A stretch of 17,221 nt of DNA from Spirochaetales bacterium (GCA_022771185.1 JALFCJ010000088.1:1-17221), one strand, 5' to 3'; positions 6,788-15,673 are shown, counted from the stretch's first letter. The notes: generated from the sequence alone by a model not told the origin. Numbers and translations are program-made.

Positions 6788-9708
6788 TCAAGCCCCTTCA
6801 CAGCCAACAGACTTCTGATTCTGATCTTTACTGCCCCAAGATTTGATATTTCATCAATCTTAATTTGAGTATAGATTCCATCACCGCTTTCAATTATGCT
6901 TCTGGTTTCATCGCCTGTAATTGCATCTACACCGCAGCCAAAAGATACAAGATGAATCAGTACCGTCTTATTATCTTTTCTATCCCTCACCCACTTGGCT
7001 GCACTATAGAGCCTGGAGTGATAGGTCCACTGATTAAGAACCATAGTCTTGAACTTCTCTTCCTCGCCACTGACACTGTCCTCTGTTATTATACTTGTTC
7101 CCAGTGTCGTAAGGAGTGTGTCGATTCCATGGTTAATCTCAGAGTCTACATGATAGGGTCTTCCAACCAAGACTACAAGGGGTATATTCTCTCTTTCCGA
7201 GACTTCTATTATGCGTCTCCCTTCATTCTCAACTTCTCTTTTGTAGTCATAAAGGGCTTTGTATGCTTGTTCTGCAGCCCTCTTTACATCTTTCTCCTTC
7301 AATAGGATGCCATCGTTATGCATCTGCCTTGTAAAGTATTTTGGGAAAGTCTTCTCATTGGAAACATCCAGGAAAGGAGAGAGAAGTTTTGTTCCTTCTC
7401 TCATCTTTACATTACATCTGATGACTTCAGGATAATAAGCAACCACAGGGCAGTTATAGTGGTTATCTCCCTTGTTTTCATTGATGTTGTAAGTTAGGGA
7501 TGGGGCAAAGATGTAATCTACACCCTTATTCTTCAAATCCTCCACATGCCCATGCATAAGTTTTGCAGGGTAACATGCAGTATCAGAAACTATTGTCTGC
7601 TGGCCAAGTGTATATAGGTCATGACTGGAGGGAGAAGATACTTTTATACCAAAGCCCAAAGCTACAAATAGCGTATGCCAGAATGGGAGAAGCTCCCACT
7701 CTCCAAGAGCCATCGGAATGCCGATAGTCTTTCCATTCTTGCTCTCTCTATCTCCAAATACAGAGAGTCTTTTCCTCTTCCACTCATATAGATTCAAGCC
7801 TTCGCTTTTGCTCTTCTTTCCTACAGGCTTGTCACATCTATTACCAGCAATAAACTTGTCGCCCCGGCCGAAGTCATTGAGGGTAAGGTGGCAATGGTTG
7901 TTGCAGCCATTACAATTAATATTCTTTGCTGTATGGGTAAAACTCTTCAAGGCATCAGGTTTTATAATAGAGCTGGTATCACTTCCCTTTTCTTCACTTT
8001 TTTTCTTTGCCCACAACGCTGCGCCATAAGCGCCCATCAAACCTGCAACCTTTGGCCTCAAAACATCTTTTCCTGTCTCCTTTTCAAAGGCTCTTAGAAC
8101 AGCGTCATTAAGAAAAGTTCCACCTTGAACTACAATGTGTTCTCCAAGCTTCGAAGGATCAGGGGTTCTTATTACTTTATATAGAGCGTTTCTAACAACA
8201 CTTATGGAGAGCCCTGCAGAGATATCTTCAACCTCTGCTCCATTCTTCTGGGCTTCCTTTACACTTGAGTTCATAAATACAGTACACCTGGATCCCAGAT
8301 CCACAGGATGCATGGAATGAAGTGCATTATGAGAAAACTCTTCTATAGAATATCCAAGAAGCTTAGCAAACGTCTCCAAGAAAGAACCGCATCCGGAGGA
8401 ACATGCTTCGTTAAGGAAGATACTGTCGATGCTGCCGTTTCTTATTTTGAAACACTTAATGTCTTGGCCTCCGATATCGATTATAAAATCAACATTGGGG
8501 CTAAAGTGTTTTGCTGCAGTAAAGTGGGCAATAGTCTCCACTACCCCATAGTCCACACCGAAGGCAGCTTTGATAATATCCTCTCCATAACCTGTTACAG
8601 CTGCTCCGCTTATAACTAAATCAGGACACTCTGAGTAAAAAGACTCAAGATAATCTTTGACAAGTGGTATTGGATTTCCCTTATTTGAAACATAAATGGG
8701 TCGGAACAAATCCCCGTTTTCATCTACAATGACAGCTTTAAGTGTAGTGGATCCTGCATCAATGCCCAAATATAGTTTTCCCTTTGGATTAGTTGTGATA
8801 TTGATGCCCTTGGAGTCTTTCTCATGCCTAGTGACAAATTCATCATACTCTTCATTATCCTTAAAGAGCGGCGGAAGAAATGATGATCCTTTGAGAGTCG
8901 TTGTTCTTCTACTCTTTTCCTCGAGATGCACCAGGTCAAACTCCTTTGCTTCCCCCGATATTGCTGCTCCATATGAAACAAACAACAGAGAATTCTCCGG
9001 GCACTTACCTTTTGTCTTCAAAACATCGTCAAAGGCTTGGCGGAGATATGAAGAGAAGGTCAAAGGTCCGCCCAAATAGAGTACATTACCTTTTATCTCT
9101 CTACTTTGGGAGAGACCGGCAATAGTCTGGTTCACAACTGCGTAGTAGATAGAGGAAGAGATATCTTCTTTCTTTGCGCCTTGGTTCAATAAAGGCTGGA
9201 TATCACTTTTGGCAAAGACACCACAGCGGGAAGCAATAGTGTAGCGACGACTACTATCAATAGCCATATCGTTCATTACATTAGGTGTCACACCCATTAG
9301 CTGTGCCATCTGGTCGATGAAAGCTCCTGTTCCACCTGCGCAGCTTCCATTCATTCTTACTTCCACGGCTCCTGTCAAGAAAAGAATCTTTGCATCCTCT
9401 CCTCCTAGTTCTATTACCACATCGGTGTCTTTCTCTTTTTCTTCTACAGCCAGCCTTGTTGCATATACTTCCTGGACAAAGGGAACGCCTAAAGCCTCAG
9501 CCACACCCATTCCGGCAGATCCTGAGAAAGCTATGATCATCTTCTCGTCTTCAGGAAACTCACTTCTGACTCTCGAAAGTAAACCTGATAGCTTAAGATT
9601 AATTTTCGATTGGTGACGCTCATATGTAGACCAGATGATATTTCTGTCTTCATCTAATACAGTACATTTGATTGTAGTTGACCCGATATCTATTCCCAGT
9701 CTCTTCAT
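6784..9708 (-). CDS. Acyl-CoA dehydratase activase-related protein with two ATPase domains (COG1924 x2 plus COG3580-like)
   Basis: Two BadF/HgdC-type ATPase domains occur in tandem. The first (1-250) has phosphate loop DIGSTT (7-12) and cluster cysteines C123 and C162. The second (about 312-570) has DAGSTT (317-322) and C436 and C475. Both pairs are 39 residues apart, as in the activator of 2-hydroxyglutaryl-CoA dehydratase, where a homodimer bridges one [4Fe-4S] cluster and couples ATP hydrolysis to low-potential electron transfer. The remainder (about 595-974) is a DUF2229-like region with a cysteine cluster C599, C602, C606 and C625, and further cysteines C712, C753, C765 and C925, likely cluster or metal ligands. 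Some relatives also carry the neighbouring 424-residue protein in the same chain. The start overlaps that gene's stop by one base. An ATP-driven metalloprotein role is likely; the substrate is unknown. Confidence 0.88.
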   Translation of the reverse strand: MKRLGIDIGSTTIKCTVLDEDRNIIWSTYERHQSKINLKLSGLLSRVRSEFPEDEKMIIAFSGSAGMGVAEALGVPFVQEVYATRLAVEEKEKDTDVVIELGGEDAKILFLTGAVEVRMNGSCAGGTGAFIDQMAQLMGVTPNVMNDMAIDSSRRYTIASRCGVFAKSDIQPLLNQGAKKEDISSSIYYAVVNQTIAGLSQSREIKGNVLYLGGPLTFSSYLRQAFDDVLKTKGKCPENSLLFVSYGAAISGEAKEFDLVHLEEKSRRTTTLKGSSFLPPLFKDNEEYDEFVTRHEKDSKGINITTNPKGKLYLGIDAGSTTLKAVIVDENGDLFRPIYVSNKGNPIPLVKDYLESFYSECPDLVISGAAVTGYGEDIIKAAFGVDYGVVETIAHFTAAKHFSPNVDFIIDIGGQDIKCFKIRNGSIDSIFLNEACSSGCGSFLETFAKLLGYSIEEFSHNALHSMHPVDLGSRCTVFMNSSVKEAQKNGAEVEDISAGLSISVVRNALYKVIRTPDPSKLGEHIVVQGGTFLNDAVLRAFEKETGKDVLRPKVAGLMGAYGAALWAKKKSEEKGSDTSSIIKPDALKSFTHTAKNINCNGCNNHCHLTLNDFGRGDKFIAGNRCDKPVGKKSKSEGLNLYEWKRKRLSVFGDRESKNGKTIGIPMALGEWELLPFWHTLFVALGFGIKVSSPSSHDLYTLGQQTIVSDTACYPAKLMHGHVEDLKNKGVDYIFAPSLTYNINENKGDNHYNCPVVAYYPEVIRCNVKMREGTKLLSPFLDVSNEKTFPKYFTRQMHNDGILLKEKDVKRAAEQAYKALYDYKREVENEGRRIIEVSERENIPLVVLVGRPYHVDSEINHGIDTLLTTLGTSIITEDSVSGEEEKFKTMVLNQWTYHSRLYSAAKWVRDRKDNKTVLIHLVSFGCGVDAITGDETRSIIESGDGIYTQIKIDEISNLGAVKIRIRSLLAVKGLE

Positions 9709-10982
9709 TACATCTTCTCCCGAGCCATAGACAGCATCAATTTGATTCTATTTTCCTGATTGACTGTAGAAGCGGATGAATCATAGTCAATAGGGAAAAT
9801 ATTGGCGTCTTTATACTTCTCTCTTAATACTCTTATTGTTCCTTTACCAACAATATGGTTAGGAAGGCAGCCGAAGGGTTGCACACATATTACATTGTTG
9901 TATCCAAGCTCAATAAGCTCAGCCACCTCTGCCGGCAACAGCCATCCTTCCCCCATTACTACGCCTCTGTTGAGAATAGGATCCACCAGTTCTTTTTCAT
10001 GAGAGAATGTCGAAGGTTTCTTAAACATAGGAAACTCATCAAGAACGCTGTCCATGACTTTTTCAATATACTTTGCAAACTTCATTCCCATATAAGAAAT
10101 AGCCACGCCTTTTTTCTCGCCATAGAGATTCTTTGCATTTATCCTGTTGTCGAACATATAGAAGAAGAATGGCAATACTCCCGGAACCATATATTCACAA
10201 CCTTCTTTTTCAAGAAAATCCTCCAAGCCATTGTTTCCAAGAGGCGAGTATTTTACATAGATCTCTCCTACTATTCCGACTCGAATCTTCTTTTCGTTTG
10301 TACGAGGAATAGATAAGTAGGAAGATGCTATTTTAGATAGAGTTTTCTTAAAAGATGGGCCTATAAGAAGCTTACCTTTCATAAGTGCATCAACTAAGGT
10401 TTCAATCCACTCTGATGTCAGCTTATCTGTATCGCCTTTATTCTTCTCATATGGCTTTGTCTGATTCTTCAACAGAGTCAACATATCACCATAGACAAGG
10501 GCCATAAGACCTTTGAAAAGAAGTGAAGGAACAAGCTTGAAGCCAGGGTGTTTTTCCATTTTATTTAAGCTTAAGGAGAGGACTGGGACATATCCCATTC
10601 CCATATTTTCCAAAGCCTTTCGTAGTACCCAAATATAATTTGATGCCCTGCAGCCACCTCCAGTCTGAAACAATACGAGGGCTGTTTTATGAGGATCATA
10701 TTTTCCGCTTGTAAGAGCATCGATGAACTGTCCAGCAACACAGACAGCAGGATAACACATATCGTTATGAATATGCTCCAACCCCTTGTCGATGATAGCT
10801 TTTCCTCTTGTATGGAGAATCTCCACTTTGTACCCATATCTACGAAAAACTCTAACCACCAATTCCAAATGAAGAGGAAAGATATCTGGAGTAAGAATCG
10901 TATAATTCTTCTTCATCTCTTCGGTGAAGATTGGAGTCTCAAAACCATAGTCACAATTACAGCAGCACTCTTTTTCTTTCAT
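9708..10982 (-). CDS. 2-hydroxyacyl-CoA dehydratase-like cysteine protein (COG3581-type)
   Basis: The 424-residue cytoplasmic protein resembles the subunit related to 2-hydroxyglutaryl-CoA dehydratase that accompanies, or is fused to, activase-related proteins. Visible landmarks are a cysteine-rich N-terminus (C6, C7, C8, C10), NDMCYPAVC (C76, C81), TGGGCRASNY (C111), GEGWLLPAE (344-352) and VQPFGCLPNHIVGKG (C372). Several of these could hold an iron-sulphur cluster. It has the good ribosome site GAGGA before ATG 10982, and its TAA overlaps the next start (TAATG), so it should be made together with the activase and form a complex with it. No acyl-CoA transferase, dehydrogenase or fermentation gene accompanies it, so assignment as a true dehydratase is not supported. 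Confidence 0.82.
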   Translation of the reverse strand: MKEKECCCNCDYGFETPIFTEEMKKNYTILTPDIFPLHLELVVRVFRRYGYKVEILHTRGKAIIDKGLEHIHNDMCYPAVCVAGQFIDALTSGKYDPHKTALVLFQTGGGCRASNYIWVLRKALENMGMGYVPVLSLSLNKMEKHPGFKLVPSLLFKGLMALVYGDMLTLLKNQTKPYEKNKGDTDKLTSEWIETLVDALMKGKLLIGPSFKKTLSKIASSYLSIPRTNEKKIRVGIVGEIYVKYSPLGNNGLEDFLEKEGCEYMVPGVLPFFFYMFDNRINAKNLYGEKKGVAISYMGMKFAKYIEKVMDSVLDEFPMFKKPSTFSHEKELVDPILNRGVVMGEGWLLPAEVAELIELGYNNVICVQPFGCLPNHIVGKGTIRVLREKYKDANIFPIDYDSSASTVNQENRIKLMLSMAREKM

Positions 10983-11000
10983 TTTGTCCTCAGAATGTAA

Positions 11001-11029
11001 ATTTAATATTCCAAGGGAAGAATTATCAA
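11001..11029 (-). promoter_or_regulatory. Candidate promoter for the activase operon
   Basis: Reading on the minus strand, TTGATA (11029-11024) and TTAAAT (11006-11001) are 17 bases apart and match five and four of six consensus positions. Transcription would begin near 10994, leaving a very short leader that just contains the GAGGA ribosome site. Other weak pairs occur in this AT-rich gap, so the assignment is tentative. Confidence 0.28.
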
Positions 11030-11063
11030 GAGACTAAAGAGTGTTTTTCATGTAAATACAAGT

Positions 11064-11094
11064 AAAAAGAGTATAAAATCATACATTCTCTTTT
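11064..11094 (-). terminator. Possible weak terminator after the sensor kinase operon
   Basis: On the minus strand AAAAGAG (11094-11088) pairs with CTCTTTT (11071-11065), followed by one more T. The stem is AT-rich and the loop long (16 bases), so it is weak, but it lies in the only gap (10983-11162) between the kinase operon and the activase operon. The same sequence reads almost equally on the plus strand. The rest of the gap is AT-rich and shows nothing else I can name. Confidence 0.25.
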
Positions 11095-11162
11095 AAGTTG
11101 TATGCTACATTTTTACAATAATAATTCCTTTTGCAGGATTTAATTACAAAATGAACATTTAT

Positions 11163-12986
11163 TTATATATTTCTTTTTATGGCAGCCATAATCTCACTCT
11201 CTTCAAGAGGTTTCGCTATATGCTCGTTCATTCCTGCTTCAATGCACTCTTTCTTATCTTCTTCATATGCATTGGCTGTCATTGCAATAATAGGAACACT
11301 ATAGTCAGAGCGTCCAGAGCTTCTTATGGCACGAGTTGCTTCCAAACCATTCATGACAGGCATCATGATATCCATGAGAATCAGATTATAGTAGAAAGGT
11401 TTGGAGGAGAGGAATTTTCCCACTGCTTCCTTTCCGTTATCTGCAGTATCCACATCGAAGCCTTTCTCTTTGAGCATATACAAGGCTATTTCCTGATTAA
11501 GATCGTTATCTTCTACAAGCAAAACTCTCTTTCCTTCGAAGGAATCAGGAGCATTATCTTTACTCTCCTTTGCCTCACTCTCCGCGTCAACATCAAAAGG
11601 GATATCCACAGTGAAGACAGAACCGACATTCTTCTCACTTATTACAGTGATGCTTCCCCCCATAAGAGTTACGAGGTCCTTTACAATGCTCATTCCAAGT
11701 CCAGATCCTGGTCTCTTCATTATATTCTCATCGTCTTCCCTGCTAAATGGCTCGAAAATCTTCTTCAAGAAATCATCGGACATACCAAGACCTGTATCGG
11801 AGAATGTAAAACGATAAGTCACCTTACCATCCCCCTCTCCGATCATGCTGGTCTTTACTTCCACAAAGCCACCCATCTTATTGTACTTGATGGCGTTCGA
11901 GATGATATTTGTAAAGACTTGGCGTACATGAGAGGGGCTACCAATAACTTTTCTGTACTTTATATTCTCGTAGTCATCGTCAATTATTCTAACGCCTCGG
12001 TCTTTTGCAGCAGTAGAAAGCATCTCTATAGAATCAGAGAGAGTCTCAACGATATCAAAGCTTTCATGGGAAAGAGTTATACCACCACTCTCAAGGCTTG
12101 ACATCTGAAGAATATCCCCGATAAGTGACATCAGGTGCCTATTTGAGGAATCGATTTTGTCAAGGCAATCAGAAACCACCTCTTCATTACCTAGATTCTT
12201 TTTTGCAATCTGGGCCATACCCATTATTCCATTTATAGGAGTCCTTAGGTCATGACTCATTCTTCCCATGAAGTTTGTCTTGGCTTTGTTTGCCATATTG
12301 GCTTCATCCATGGCCTTCTTCATATCCTCTACTGCCTTTTTCTGATCCTGTGTCAGATAGTTAAGACAGACAAGAGTGCTGGCCATAGCTGCTGCACACC
12401 AGTCGATTCTTATATTGGAATATAAAGCCTGGATTATCATACCGGCTAGTAAAAGAGAGAAAGAGAGGAAGAGTACCAAGATATCGTGAAATCCTTTCTT
12501 TTTTGAAACCAATATAACTTTGACGACCATGTATAAAACGCCAGCAAAATAAGCGATTATATAAACGAAATAAAACGGTCCGTGATGATAGATATTATCG
12601 TTTGTAAAGTAGAATATTTTATCTGTAAAAACGGAAGAGAAAATAACAATGGCACTGATTGTCAAAGGAATAATATGATAGAGCTTTGGCTTTTCTCTTG
12701 AAATAGAGAGTGCCATTGCCACAGGTATTACAGGTGCAACCATTAATTCAACGCTCTTGATCAATATTAAGAGGCCTCTGAACTCAAGAGGTAATAATAG
12801 AGGGGCGGCAACACCGAACCACTCACAAAAAGCGGCGACAACAACCAAATAGAATACTTTTACAAAGCTTTTCGCAACATCCAGACTAGTTGCCTTAATA
12901 CAAATAATCTCAATCAAGAGAGTAGCAATAGTAAGAAAAGTTAAAGCTGTATACATTTTGAATCCATCGTTAAATATTTCTATCAT
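11163..12986 (-). CDS. Hybrid sensor histidine kinase with seven-helix input and receiver domain
   Basis: The 607-residue inner-membrane protein has about seven N-terminal helices (roughly 13-30, 41-63, 71-93, 103-121, 137-160, 167-189, 196-210), then a coiled linker. The HisKA domain has phosphoacceptor H245 in SHDLRTP. The ATPase domain has the N box ISNAIKYN (N364), G1 DTGLGM (397-402) and G2 GSGLGMSI (427-434). A C-terminal receiver (about 486-607) has E492/D493, phospho-acceptor D539 in LMDIMMP, T570 and K592. All catalytic residues are intact. There is no output domain after the receiver, so it should pass phosphate to, or take it from, another protein. It follows the pseudo-kinase gene by nine bases with ribosome site AAGAGGG. 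The stimulus is unknown; the helical region resembles membrane input domains of the HisKA_7TM type. Confidence 0.9.
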   Translation of the reverse strand: MIEIFNDGFKMYTALTFLTIATLLIEIICIKATSLDVAKSFVKVFYLVVVAAFCEWFGVAAPLLLPLEFRGLLILIKSVELMVAPVIPVAMALSISREKPKLYHIIPLTISAIVIFSSVFTDKIFYFTNDNIYHHGPFYFVYIIAYFAGVLYMVVKVILVSKKKGFHDILVLFLSFSLLLAGMIIQALYSNIRIDWCAAAMASTLVCLNYLTQDQKKAVEDMKKAMDEANMANKAKTNFMGRMSHDLRTPINGIMGMAQIAKKNLGNEEVVSDCLDKIDSSNRHLMSLIGDILQMSSLESGGITLSHESFDIVETLSDSIEMLSTAAKDRGVRIIDDDYENIKYRKVIGSPSHVRQVFTNIISNAIKYNKMGGFVEVKTSMIGEGDGKVTYRFTFSDTGLGMSDDFLKKIFEPFSREDDENIMKRPGSGLGMSIVKDLVTLMGGSITVISEKNVGSVFTVDIPFDVDAESEAKESKDNAPDSFEGKRVLLVEDNDLNQEIALYMLKEKGFDVDTADNGKEAVGKFLSSKPFYYNLILMDIMMPVMNGLEATRAIRSSGRSDYSVPIIAMTANAYEEDKKECIEAGMNEHIAKPLEESEIMAAIKRNI

Positions 12987-12995
12987 ATTTCCCTC

Positions 12996-14291
12996 TTAGA
13001 ATGTCATATTTGTTGTCTTTGGGATAGTTAAGGTCACCTTTGTACCTTTTCCTTTCTCAGACTCTATATTGACTGTTCCTCCACAGAACTTTTCAAGCCT
13101 AGAACGAGTGTTGCTTATTCCAACTCCATCTGGAACCAGGGTGGAATCAAAGCCAATTCCATCATCATCCACTCCTATAAGGAAAGAGTCACCCTCTTCC
13201 CTGCTCCATAACCTAATTGTACCACCCCCCTTGGGTAATAATCCATGTACTATGGCATTTTCAACTATGGGTTGAAGTGTAAGAACTGGCAAGAAGAAGT
13301 TATAAGACTCAATATCGTGTTCCACTGCTACCTTATCTGGCCTGATATTCGCTTCCAGCTCCAGATAAGAATCTGCATGCCTCACTTCCTCCTCGAATGG
13401 TACCGGCTCATTCTTTCCTACACTATTTAAGTTCATTCTCAGATATGTAGCGAAACTTGATGTAGTGGCCTCAGCCCTCTTCGGATCCTTTTGAGCCATA
13501 TCTGCAATGGAGGCCAGAACACTCTGAATGAACAAAGGTTGGATGTTACCCATCATTACTTTCTGTTCAGTCTCTTTTAGTTCCGTCTCTTTCTTTTGAA
13601 GCTCTATTGACTGGTTATAAGCAATCATTCTATTTTTCTGGTTTATTACTACATACACAAACAACAGGGAAAGAGATGTGAAGGAATAGAAGAGACAGTT
13701 TATTTGAGTTACATACTCTAGAATAAAAGCGACAATAGGAATAATGGAATATAGAGAGAAATATATAACCATTTTCTTCTCCATCTTCTTTCTTATCTTA
13801 AAAAAGATGGTTGCATCTGGAAGCAATAGGCAGAATATCAAGATGGCGATAAAGAAATAAATATGATTATACTCTGGATAGAAGGCCTTATTAAGTGTAA
13901 AAAACCAATCATTCCAATAACTTGATATCCAGAGAATCAGAGAAATCCCTGCTACAGCACAAAAATAGTGGAGTGGATATTCTATCTTGATCTCGTAGTT
14001 CTCATTAATACATGCATATAGATATAGTGAATACAATAAAACCAAGAGAATATATAGAATAAAGTTGACAGTCCAATTTATTTCATATAAAAGAAATATT
14101 CCCTTTCCCCTGTACTCACATAACCACAGAAATATATCTGTAGTTAAAACTGAAAACTCTACAATGAGAGAATATTTATAATACCAAGAAGCAGTAAACT
14201 TCTCTTTCTTGCCTCTGCATCCCAATAGATAGAGTATGGCGATTAAAGTAGCCATATAGAGTTCGATCCACATATTCTCTAAAGGTGTCAT
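12996..14291 (-). CDS. LytS-type sensor kinase lacking the phosphoacceptor histidine (predicted pseudo-kinase)
   Basis: This 431-residue protein has about seven membrane helices, a coiled linker, then a His_kinase plus ATPase module like LytS/YehU. The place where the family has Q-x-x-P-H-F-x-x-N reads IQPLFIQSVL: the histidine is Leu253 (codon TTG), and the following asparagine is also lost. The ATP site is kept: N345 in VENAIVHG, DDDGIGF (375-381) and GVGISNTRSRL (389-399). It should bind ATP but cannot autophosphorylate at the usual site. It is a paralogue of the gene just upstream, which keeps the histidine. The frame stays open up to 14315 (TTG), but ATG 14291 is preferred: it overlaps the upstream stop as ATGA, about ten bases after AAGGAGG. 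A partner or regulator of the neighbouring kinases is my inference. Confidence 0.88.
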   Translation of the reverse strand: MTPLENMWIELYMATLIAILYLLGCRGKKEKFTASWYYKYSLIVEFSVLTTDIFLWLCEYRGKGIFLLYEINWTVNFILYILLVLLYSLYLYACINENYEIKIEYPLHYFCAVAGISLILWISSYWNDWFFTLNKAFYPEYNHIYFFIAILIFCLLLPDATIFFKIRKKMEKKMVIYFSLYSIIPIVAFILEYVTQINCLFYSFTSLSLLFVYVVINQKNRMIAYNQSIELQKKETELKETEQKVMMGNIQPLFIQSVLASIADMAQKDPKRAEATTSSFATYLRMNLNSVGKNEPVPFEEEVRHADSYLELEANIRPDKVAVEHDIESYNFFLPVLTLQPIVENAIVHGLLPKGGGTIRLWSREEGDSFLIGVDDDGIGFDSTLVPDGVGISNTRSRLEKFCGGTVNIESEKGKGTKVTLTIPKTTNMTF

Positions 14292-15607
14292 ATGTCGTCT
14301 TCCTCCTTTTCCCAAACTCTATCTTCCTTGAGACAATTGGAGTCATAAAGCTTCGGAATAGTCATGACTACGTTGGTTCCCTTTCCTGGTATAGAGAATG
14401 TGTCCATAGTTCCATGACACATCATCTCGATCCTCATCTTTGTGTTATCGACTCCGATATGTGTTCTTCCGTCGTCTTTCTTCTTTTCTTTGGTGTCATA
14501 TCCTACACCATCATCAGAAACAATGACATACCAGTTGGTGCCGTCTTCCTTTGAAGAGATATTTAAGTGCCCGACTCCGTCTTCTTTCATACATAATCCA
14601 TGCTTTACAGCATTCTCAACCATAGGCTGCAAGGAGAGGGCTGGAAGGCAGAAGTTTCTTGGTCCGATGTCATATGAGATCTCCAACTCGTCGCGGAATC
14701 TTACTTTTTCCAGTTTAAGATATGTCCTTGCATGGGAAAGCTCCTCATTGAAAGGAACAGGCTTATCTTTCTTTAATGACTCAACGTTCATCTTCAGATA
14801 TTTTGCAAAAAGCCTTGTAGTTCTTGCAGCTTCCTTCGGATTTCTTCTACAGAGGATGCATATTATATTCAATACATTATAAATAAAGTGGGGCTGAATC
14901 TGGCTGATCATTACATGACGCTTAACGTCCTGCAGCTCTCTTTCCTTTTTCTCAAGATCTATCTTCTGCTCTATGATAGCCATTTCAGTCTCTTGGTTTA
15001 TAGTGATATAAATCAAAAGCACAGACATTGTTATTATTAAGAAAGAGAAGGAAGAGCCGATTTCAGCATCTATAAAGCTTACTAGGGACGGAAGAATAAG
15101 ATGGGAGCACCAAATTGCCGCTGTCTTTCTGCCAATGAGTTCACTTCTTCTCCAGACAAAGAAAAAGTCCGGAATGACCATACAAAGTCTCAAATATCCC
15201 AGAATTCTCATTATGCTTATAGATATGCCGCCAGTCTTGGTTTCAAAGAATACATTGTAAATAGTCCAAATAATGAGGAATACGATGCCGAAGCCACCTA
15301 CAAATTTAGTTGTATCTGGTATTTCAACCATCTTTTTCTCTCTAAAAAAGCATATGAGATAAAAATGGAACTCAAAGACTGCAAGGACAGCACAACAGAC
15401 TGCAGTAAAACGAGTAAAAGAAGCTAGCAATTGATTTGACGAGAGATTGCCAAAAAAAAGAATCAGATCATAACCTATATAGAACAAAACCATGGCGGAG
15501 AAAGACTTCCATGTCTTGTCACTTTTGTTATAGTCAGAAGCAAAGAGAATAATGATAAGTACCAATGCAGACAGAAAAGAAAGCATTGAAATATATAGGT
15601 GCATCAT
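14288..15607 (-). CDS. LytS-type membrane sensor histidine kinase
   Basis: The 439-residue protein has about seven membrane helices (roughly 5-22, 33-53, 62-87, 103-123, 130-150, 163-180, 186-203), then a coiled segment and a His_kinase module with phosphoacceptor H240 in QIQPHFIYNVLN. The ATPase domain keeps N332 in VENAVKHG, SDDGVGY (364-370) and a G2 segment HIGVDNTKMRIE (383-394). It should autophosphorylate and signal to a response regulator, which in this family is often a LytTR protein; none is encoded here. It is the first gene of the three-kinase operon and ends with an ATGA overlap. Two adjacent ATGs are possible starts (15607 and 15604); AAGGAG is three bases from the first and six from the second, so the second may be used. 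Confidence 0.9.
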   Translation of the reverse strand: MMHLYISMLSFLSALVLIIILFASDYNKSDKTWKSFSAMVLFYIGYDLILFFGNLSSNQLLASFTRFTAVCCAVLAVFEFHFYLICFFREKKMVEIPDTTKFVGGFGIVFLIIWTIYNVFFETKTGGISISIMRILGYLRLCMVIPDFFFVWRRSELIGRKTAAIWCSHLILPSLVSFIDAEIGSSFSFLIITMSVLLIYITINQETEMAIIEQKIDLEKKERELQDVKRHVMISQIQPHFIYNVLNIICILCRRNPKEAARTTRLFAKYLKMNVESLKKDKPVPFNEELSHARTYLKLEKVRFRDELEISYDIGPRNFCLPALSLQPMVENAVKHGLCMKEDGVGHLNISSKEDGTNWYVIVSDDGVGYDTKEKKKDDGRTHIGVDNTKMRIEMMCHGTMDTFSIPGKGTNVVMTIPKLYDSNCLKEDRVWEKEEDDI

Positions 15608-15622
15608 CGTCTCCTTATTTCT

Positions 15623-15628
15623 ATTATA
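15623..15628 (-). promoter_or_regulatory. -10 box of the sensor kinase operon
   Basis: On the minus strand a perfect TATAAT lies at 15628-15623, about 16 bases before the start codon region. The likely start of transcription is near 15616, giving a short leader with the AAGGAG ribosome site. No good -35 is seen at 16-18 bases (AGTTTT at 17), so an activator or another sigma preference is possible. Confidence 0.42.
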
Positions 15629-15673
15629 GGGAAAGTATATACACTAAAACTAAGCAAGACCATAACAAACGAA

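Noticed and set aside
6865..9616. Several plus-strand frames of 60-146 codons opposite the activase gene
   Set aside because: These are antisense shadows of a well-supported 974-residue protein; none shows a family motif.
11151..12101. Long plus-strand open frame (316 codons) opposite the hybrid kinase
   Set aside because: It lies antisense to the HisKA, ATPase and receiver domains, which have all their motifs. The plus-strand product has no recognisable domain and no ribosome site.
14292..14315. TTG start adding eight residues to the pseudo-kinase
   Set aside because: The added codons are the Shine-Dalgarno AAGGAGG itself; ATG 14291 lies correctly after it and overlaps the upstream stop.
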